Part shown: positions 6,753 through 11,352 of the stretch, one piece after another
How the letters are laid out: the number at the start of each line of letters is the position of its first letter
How positions within the stretch are numbered: the first letter of the stretch is position 1
Assembly: GCA_964398945.1 (NCBI GenBank)
Contig: CAYNOT010000035.1
Location: 1-11,352 of the forward strand
Direction: 5' to 3'
Length of the DNA: 11,352 nt
From: JBGTGG01 sp964398945
GTDB taxonomy: Bacteria > Bacteroidota > Bacteroidia > Cytophagales > Cyclobacteriaceae
Made by a program: the position numbers and the translations under genes
The notes under the pieces: generated by a model
What the model saw: only the letters and a program-made list of their open reading frames with translations
Told to the model about the DNA's origin: nothing
Database searches by the model: none

Positions 6753-7190
6753 CTATTTGTATTGCGTCACAAGTTCCCCCCACGTGAGGTAAATGGCTTC
6801 TAAATCTTTTTTGTATTTATTCATTACTTCATAATCCTCAAAGGCTGCCACCTGGCCGGCCATCGGGCTTTTTATAGCTTCCCCTTTTAGAAAATGGGCA
6901 TTGCCGGCATCGATCAGTTTCCCGGGTTGCGAGAAATCAACCATCATACGAAAAGCAATATCACGATCGTCAAGTTCACCGGCATTCATAAAATTGATCA
7001 TGCAATTGGCATCATCGAACTTGAATACTTTTCCTTTGGTAGTCACAATTTCACCGCCAAATTTTTTATCCATGAGTGTCATCTTACAAGCATGACAACC
7101 ATCTTTTCCAAAAATCAAGGGGTCCGGCCCAACCTTACATCCGGAAAACAAGAACCCCAAACAAATGAACGTTACAGTAAAACGAACCAT
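6753..7190 (-). CDS. nosL: NosL copper-chaperone lipoprotein
   Basis: The 145-residue protein has a lipobox ending at C18 (FLFSGC) and the NosL metal motif C32-H-A-C35-K-M37, matching the C-x2-C-x-M pattern of the family that binds Cu(I). Downstream segments MDKKFGGEIVTTKGKVFKFDDANCM and the C-terminal helix also follow the family. NosL is an outer- or inner-membrane-tethered chaperone that hands copper to NosD. Here it is a little shorter than the usual 170-190 residues. The gene begins 2 nt after the membrane-protein gene and ends 4 nt before nosD. Confidence 0.9.
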   Translation of the reverse strand: MVRFTVTFICLGFLFSGCKVGPDPLIFGKDGCHACKMTLMDKKFGGEIVTTKGKVFKFDDANCMINFMNAGELDDRDIAFRMMVDFSQPGKLIDAGNAHFLKGEAIKSPMAGQVAAFEDYEVMNKYKKDLEAIYLTWGELVTQYK

Positions 7191-7192
7191 GG

Positions 7193-7762
7193 TTATTTCT
7201 TTTTAAAAAATGTTGTTGCCAAAACGCCCAGGGCGATCAGGCCCGAAACAAAGATGATATACCCTCCTGTATCGGGGCCAGAGTAAGCAGTAAAATTCAG
7301 CAGTTGTTTTGTCCCGATCAACGGGGGTTGATAGGACATGCCGGGAATAGAAATGGCCGCATTTGGATCAAGGTTGTGACCATAGTCGTAACCCCATAAC
7401 CAAAAGTCAACCAATGCAGCTACCGCAAGTGTTAGTATTGAGGTGACGTAAATCCAAAGGCCCCAACGCCTGCCAATACCGGCTGCCAGCAAACCGATTC
7501 CAATCAATCCACCCAAAATATATTTCATGTACCCAAACTCAGGGAACATTCCTACTTCGATGTGTTTCATTCCGATGTAATGGTTTAGTGCACTAATAAT
7601 TTTAACATCCCCTGAAATGTCATCGATATGAATCTTCATGGATAGCCATTCCGGGTATTGGGGTGCCCACATCAGGATTTCCCATATAGGGGTATAGTAT
7701 CCCGCAATCAACAGAAGTGCTGAAAGTGAAATCAAAATTCTTGAGATAAGATTTAGCTTCAT
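7193..7762 (-). CDS. NosB-like four-TM membrane protein of nos clusters
   Basis: A 189-residue protein with four predicted helices (about 7-27, 80-98, 102-124, 165-185). Between the first two lies an exported loop with PIWEILMWAPQYPEWL, then a NHYIGMKHIE segment rich in His and Met, and a second loop around DYGHNLDPNAA. The family occurs next to clade II nosZ genes in Bacteroidota and relatives. It takes the place between nosZ and nosL/nosD where other clade II clusters have nosB, also a polytopic protein, but I cannot show homology to NosB. Role unknown; His/Met residues allow a copper or electron-transfer task, which is speculative. It follows nosZ after a 101-nt gap that holds a hairpin. 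Confidence 0.8.
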   Translation of the reverse strand: MKLNLISRILISLSALLLIAGYYTPIWEILMWAPQYPEWLSMKIHIDDISGDVKIISALNHYIGMKHIEVGMFPEFGYMKYILGGLIGIGLLAAGIGRRWGLWIYVTSILTLAVAALVDFWLWGYDYGHNLDPNAAISIPGMSYQPPLIGTKQLLNFTAYSGPDTGGYIIFVSGLIALGVLATTFFKKK

Positions 7763-7772
7763 TATTATCGGG

Positions 7773-7820
7773 TTAAAAATGAAGGCGCCCCCCGGAACGT
7801 CTTAACCGGGAAGACGCCTT
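7773..7820 (-). terminator. Hairpin with T-run between nosZ and the NosB-like gene
   Basis: On the minus strand AAGGCG (7820-7815) pairs with CGCCTT (7787-7782), with an inner CCCGG/CCGGG pair and an alternative CGTCTT/AAGACG pair, followed by CATTTTTAA. It has the form of an intrinsic terminator or attenuator 40 nt after the nosZ stop. Since the remaining nos genes lie beyond it without another visible promoter, partial termination is the likely result, giving more nosZ than assembly-gene mRNA. Confidence 0.6.
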
Positions 7821-7863
7821 TCAACCTGCAACTATGATACACCCCGACCAGGTGCCGCAAAAC

Positions 7864-9834
7864 CTAGTCTTCGGCTCCGGTTGAAAATTTAAGCGGCACA
7901 TTGCTGCCGGCAGGTGATACCCGTAAGTACCCTGACATTTCCTGGTGCAATGCCGAACAAAAGTCAGTGCAATAAAAAGGAACAACACCTGGCTCTACTG
8001 CTTTCCATTTGAGTGTTTGTGTTTCACCCGGCATCACTAAAAGTTCTGCGTTAAGCGCACCCTTTATTGCAAAGCCATGCGGTACATCCCAATCCTGTTC
8101 CAGGTTCGTTACATGGAAATACACATCATCACCAACTTGTACCCCCTCAATGTTGTCCGGGGTGAGGTGGGAACGAATGGCGGTCATATACACATGGACT
8201 TCTTTCCCTTTGCGTTCTACTTTGGCTTTGGCCTCACCAAGTGCTGCATACGGATGTTTGTTTTCTTCCAATTTGAAAATCTTCAATGAATTGGGTGCAA
8301 CCAAATCAGCCGGAATCGCTTCCGCATAATGTGGCTCCCCAACAGTTGGAAAGTCAAGCAACAACCTCATTTTATCCCCGGAGATATCATACAACTGTGC
8401 AGACTGGTTTAACTCGGGGCCGGTAGGCAAGTAGCGGTCTTTAGTGATTTTGTTATAGGCAATCACATATTTACCATGTGGTTTGGCTGTAGGCCCACCC
8501 GGTACACTTAAGTGGCCAATTGAGTAATAAGTAGGAACCCGGTCCAATACCTCCAGCGTCTTTACATTCCATTTTACAATTTCAGAAGATACGAACATGG
8601 ATGTGTAGGCATTGCCCTTGTTATCAAATTCAGTGTGCAATGGCCCCAGGCCAGGCCGTTGCACTTCACCATGAAGCGCTGCTTCATAACGAATAACCGG
8701 AATGCCCTGAAAGTCACCTTCGTAATCTTTATCTGCAATTGCTTTTTGCATTTTCGTGAAAGAAAATACCGGCATCATGGCAGCAAGCTTGCCACTGCCT
8801 ACGATGTATTCACCTGTAGGGTCAACATCACAACCATGTGGTGATTTAGGACATGGGATAAAGTATACCAAGTCAGGAAATTCAGTTACATCCAGCACGG
8901 TAACTTCATCCCTCATTGTTGAAATTGCAGTATGTGTTTCTTCGTTCCATGCATTGTGCGCATACTTTGCTTTCTCTACTTTGCCCTTTCCGGCTGCCAA
9001 ATACTCTTCTGCTTTTTTCCAGTTCACCGCCATGATAAAGTCTTTATCATTTTGCGAAGCATTTACTTCCAACAAAGTGTGCGCTTGCTCAGTATTGTAG
9101 CAAGAGAAAAAGAACCATCCATGGGAAGGACCTTTACCCGCGCGGCTTAAATCATAATTGAAACCGGGGGTACGTAATTGAAAGGCTATTTTCATCCCGC
9201 CAGTCTGCTGGTCAACAGAAATAAAACTGATAGAACCTTTGAAGTTTTCTTTGTAAGAAGAGATCGCAACATCTTTATTGTCACCCATCGGAATACTGAA
9301 TCGTGTTCCCGCAACTAAGTACTCAGAGTTTTCTGTCAAGAATGGTGAAGAGTGGTTACCACCACTGTTCGGAATCTCAAGGATTTCATCTGTCCGGAAT
9401 GTCTTTAGGTTGATACGCGCTACACGTGGTGTATTGTTTCCGTTTCCGAATGCCCAGCGGCCATCATGCTCCCCTTTTGTAGTTGACAACGCAATGTGGT
9501 GCAAATCATCCCAGGGAACCTGGCCATACGAAGTGGTCAACATCGGTTTGGTTTCTTCGCTGTAGCCCCATCCCGTTGTGGGATCGGCCGAAAAAACAGG
9601 GATCGTACGAAACAAACGTCCTGATGGAATACCGTAAACAGCTATCTGCCCGCTGAATCCCCCGGAAACGAAATTATAAAACTCGTCATACTGACCCGGG
9701 GCCACATACACTTTTGATGCCGCATCACCCATCGAAACACCTGCCGGAGCGCTCGGCTTACAGTTATAGAGCAAGCTCAATCCACCAATGACAACCAGCA
9801 TCATGGTCCGTGAAAATATTTTTGAATTTTCCAT
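7864..9834 (-). CDS. nosZ: Nitrous oxide reductase, clade II (Sec-type), lipoprotein-like
   Basis: The 656-residue enzyme reduces N2O to N2 in the periplasm. There is no twin-arginine signal; the signal peptide ends in LLYNC (C25), a lipobox, so this is the Sec-dependent clade II form and probably membrane-anchored. The N-terminal seven-bladed propeller carries the CuZ histidines: HH at 112-113, GNH at 161, SPH at 333, PLH at 400 and KPH at 453 are clear, with the seventh among H238, H293 and H301. The C-terminal cupredoxin holds CuA: H586 and C622-x3-C626-x3-H630-x2-M633. All ligands are kept, so the enzyme should be active. Electrons probably come from the cytochrome c two genes upstream. 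The start lies 23 nt after the FAS1 gene. Confidence 0.95.
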   Translation of the reverse strand: MENSKIFSRTMMLVVIGGLSLLYNCKPSAPAGVSMGDAASKVYVAPGQYDEFYNFVSGGFSGQIAVYGIPSGRLFRTIPVFSADPTTGWGYSEETKPMLTTSYGQVPWDDLHHIALSTTKGEHDGRWAFGNGNNTPRVARINLKTFRTDEILEIPNSGGNHSSPFLTENSEYLVAGTRFSIPMGDNKDVAISSYKENFKGSISFISVDQQTGGMKIAFQLRTPGFNYDLSRAGKGPSHGWFFFSCYNTEQAHTLLEVNASQNDKDFIMAVNWKKAEEYLAAGKGKVEKAKYAHNAWNEETHTAISTMRDEVTVLDVTEFPDLVYFIPCPKSPHGCDVDPTGEYIVGSGKLAAMMPVFSFTKMQKAIADKDYEGDFQGIPVIRYEAALHGEVQRPGLGPLHTEFDNKGNAYTSMFVSSEIVKWNVKTLEVLDRVPTYYSIGHLSVPGGPTAKPHGKYVIAYNKITKDRYLPTGPELNQSAQLYDISGDKMRLLLDFPTVGEPHYAEAIPADLVAPNSLKIFKLEENKHPYAALGEAKAKVERKGKEVHVYMTAIRSHLTPDNIEGVQVGDDVYFHVTNLEQDWDVPHGFAIKGALNAELLVMPGETQTLKWKAVEPGVVPFYCTDFCSALHQEMSGYLRVSPAGSNVPLKFSTGAED

Positions 9835-9857
9835 TTGAATTTATTTTTAAGGATTGG

Positions 9858-10412
9858 TTAATTATTTCTTTCAGGGGGAAGCAATACAGCATCGATGACA
9901 TAGATAATCCCATTCGATGCTTTTACACTTCCCAATACATTGGCATCATTTACCTGGATGAGCTTTCCATCTACTTTGGTGAGCTTCACATTTTCCAGGT
10001 TCACCTGATTTAGGTTCATCCCGTCTTTGATATAGTTTTCATTGATGACACCCACATACACATGGTACTCCAAAATGTTGCGAAGTGTGGTTTTATTCTC
10101 CGGCTTTACCAGGTTGTCAACCGTACCCTCCGGCAATTTCCCGAAAGCTTCATCGGTTGGCGCAAAAACAGTAAAAGGCCCTGCATTTGATAGCGCATCC
10201 ACATACTCAGCAGCCTGAAGGGCCGCTACCAATGTTTTATGATCCGGTGAATCAGCAGCAACACGAACCACGTCTTGTTGTGATTCGTCATCCTGAACAG
10301 TGGATTGACCACCACCTGCATGGGTCGCTGCTCCTGTTTCAGAAGTGGTGGTAGCCTGTTGTCCACAGGAAATTAAACCACCAATAAGTAAGGGATAAAA
10401 TAATTTCTTCAT
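9858..10412 (-). CDS. Fasciclin (FAS1) domain lipoprotein
   Basis: The 184-residue protein has a lipobox ending at C16 (GGLISC), a Thr/Ser/Gly-rich linker to about residue 45 and one complete FAS1 domain (about 48-180). Diagnostic are FTVFAPTDEAF (80-90, the H1 motif), the YHV box at 116-118 and SNGIIYVIDAVLLPP at the end (H2). FAS1 domains act in adhesion and protein contact; a role in N2O reduction is not established. It lies 30 nt after the cytochrome gene and 23 nt before nosZ, so it is co-expressed with the reductase. Confidence 0.9.
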   Translation of the reverse strand: MKKLFYPLLIGGLISCGQQATTTSETGAATHAGGGQSTVQDDESQQDVVRVAADSPDHKTLVAALQAAEYVDALSNAGPFTVFAPTDEAFGKLPEGTVDNLVKPENKTTLRNILEYHVYVGVINENYIKDGMNLNQVNLENVKLTKVDGKLIQVNDANVLGSVKASNGIIYVIDAVLLPPERNN

Positions 10413-10442
10413 ATATGTTTGATTTAAGTGGGGGACAGCTTG

Positions 10443-10907
10443 TTATTCTTCACCATCATTTTCGCGCATAAACTCCAGGATATCACGTGCATCGCCAATG
10501 GACACATTTTGATTGGGCATTCTCATCAAACACAACTCAAGAAGTTTCTGCGCTTCTTCATCCTCTGCCAACATTACATCTACGTTGGTGATCATGTTCA
10601 TGATCCACTCAGGCTTACGTATTTTGGTAACGCCAGCCCAACCGGGACCAACTACACGCTTATCATCAAGGCGATGGCAGGCAGAACATTTCATTTCATA
10701 GATGTCTTTTCCTCTTTTGATGCGTTCATGGTCCAAAGGATTTTCCAATATAACGGAGGTGACTGCCCCAATACCTTTGCCATCATTCCCGCTTAATTTT
10801 TCTTCCACTTTTTTTGCGGCTGCTTCATTCAAGGCATTGTCGGGCTTCTTTGGTCCGCAAGCTGCTATCAGGAGGGTTATCGAAAGGAAATAAAGTATCT
10901 TTTCCAT
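10443..10907 (-). CDS. Lipoprotein monohaem cytochrome c
   Basis: A 154-residue protein with a lipobox ending at C17 (LLIAAC), a 45-residue Lys/Glu-rich linker and a class I cytochrome c domain. CSACH at 74-78 is the covalent haem site and M130 in LMRMPNQN is the likely sixth ligand, in the usual MPN-x-N setting followed by a C-terminal helix (A140 to N150). It is the first gene of the operon and a plausible electron donor to NosZ, taking electrons from the respiratory chain. The ATG at 10907 directly precedes the signal peptide. Confidence 0.92.
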   Translation of the reverse strand: MEKILYFLSITLLIAACGPKKPDNALNEAAAKKVEEKLSGNDGKGIGAVTSVILENPLDHERIKRGKDIYEMKCSACHRLDDKRVVGPGWAGVTKIRKPEWIMNMITNVDVMLAEDEEAQKLLELCLMRMPNQNVSIGDARDILEFMRENDGEE

Positions 10908-10940
10908 GTGTTTATAGTTTTAAGTTAATGGCACGGGGAA

Positions 10941-10987
10941 TGGCCAAAAATAATTATGCGCGTTTGGGGCAAGCATTTTAATGGCCA
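10941..10987 (-). other. Stem-loop in the predicted leader of the nos operon
   Basis: Outer arms TGGCCA at 10941-10946 and 10982-10987 pair, followed by AAAAT/ATTTT and ATGC/GCAT towards a GC-rich loop. It falls within the leader predicted between the start site near 11016 and the first gene. No T-run follows, so it is not a terminator; it might affect mRNA stability or translation. No known riboswitch is recognised. Confidence 0.35.
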
Positions 10988-11020
10988 TTTCACAAGTGCG
11001 TTGGGGTTAAATTTCAAGAG

Positions 11021-11064
11021 CTAAAGTATTGCGGTACATCCGCGGTTCTTATGATTTGAATCAT
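11021..11064 (-). promoter_or_regulatory. FNR/DNR-type operator and -7 element of the nos operon
   Basis: ATGATTTGAATCAT at 11051-11064 matches the Crp/FNR-family form TTGAT-N4-ATCAA at 8 of 10 defined bases, with perfect inner TGAT/ATCA. On the minus strand TACTTTAG (11028-11021) is one base off the Bacteroidota -7 element TAnnTTTG, and no TTTG -33 box is seen, as expected for an activator-dependent promoter. A start site a few bases further (near 11016) puts the palindrome centre about 41 bp upstream, the usual place for class II FNR activation. A GCGG-tacat-CCGC inverted repeat (11031-11043) lies between the two. Confidence 0.55.
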
Positions 11065-11164
11065 GCAGAAAACTTGATTTATGGCAGGTTTCCATCGATT
11101 GAAATAGTATTGGGTAAGGAGTATTGGGAATTTAGTATCTGGAGTTACGCAAAACAGTAACGTT

Positions 11165-11263
11165 CATTGCGATCCGTAGCGAAGCAATCCGATTTACATC
11201 GGGGCAAGCTATCCTTCCCGCTGAATGACGAGGTGTGCGTCACTCAGAGCGTAAGCGAAGAGT
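11165..11263. repeat. Cluster of short palindromes (REP-like intergenic repeat)
   Basis: Four small inverted repeats follow one another: ATTGC/GCAAT (11166-11188), CCGAT-ttac-ATCGG (11189-11202), TGACG/CGTCA (11226-11242) and ACTC/GAGT (11242-11263). The wording (ATTGCGA..GAAGCAATC, then GTCACTC.GAGCG..GCGAAGAGTC) is that of dispersed intergenic elements seen many times in Bacteroidota genomes. Nothing else is recognised from 11264 to the end of the window except a TAGACGCTAGATGTTAGAC simple repeat. Confidence 0.5.
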
Positions 11264-11352
11264 CTTTGGTAATTAGACGCTAGATGTTAGACTTAGTAGT
11301 CCTTTGTGCAAATAACTTTTTAACTGGTCAATCGCCAATCAAAAACCCTTAT

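Noticed and set aside
11165..11263. Palindrome cluster as a CRISPR array
   Set aside because: Each palindrome differs from the next; no repeated unit with spacers is present and no cas gene is near.

Overview
The window looks like part of a Bacteroidota chromosome (Cytophagales/Chitinophagales type, moderate GC). Supporting signs are the compact clade II (Sec-type) nitrous oxide reductase cluster in the order used by that phylum, the many lipoproteins with a lipobox close to the N-terminus, genes without clear Shine-Dalgarno sequences, and a TAnnTTTG-like -7 promoter element. The organism assignment is an inference from gene content, not from a marker gene.

Left part (1-2513): an accessory, AT-rich stretch. 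It holds a possible 3' remnant of a membrane-protein gene (2-142), a minus-strand RelA/SpoT-type alarmone synthetase gene without hydrolase domain (192-1289), a plus-strand TPR-like protein of unknown function (1604-2272), two long imperfect hairpins ending in the same 14-nt sequence GTTGGGCGCAAGCC (1491-1586 and about 2388-2467) that resemble integron attC sites, and the 3' end of a group II intron (domains V and VI, minus strand, about 2282-2380) without its reverse transcriptase. The attC-like elements bracket the TPR gene like a gene cassette. No integrase is present.

Middle (2514-3634): a minus-strand SMP-30/gluconolactonase-like lipoprotein gene and a non-coding spacer with simple repeats.

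Right part (3635-10907): one long minus-strand operon, transcribed from right to left: lipoprotein cytochrome c, FAS1 (fasciclin) lipoprotein, nosZ, a four-TM NosB-like protein, nosL, nosD, nosF, nosY and a group III truncated haemoglobin. The genes from the membrane protein to the globin are 2-7 nt apart or overlap (30 nt before the globin if its internal ATG is used). A hairpin plus T-run follows nosZ and may lower expression of the downstream assembly genes. NosZ reduces N2O to N2 in the periplasm; NosL, and the NosD/F/Y ABC complex supply and assemble its copper centres; the cytochrome c is the likely electron donor; the globin probably deals with NO.

Upstream of the operon (10908-11352) there is an FNR/DNR-type palindrome ATGAT-N4-ATCAT at 11051-11064, placed about 41 bp before a start site predicted from a TAnnTTTG-like element, a structured leader hairpin, and a cluster of short palindromes typical of dispersed intergenic repeats.
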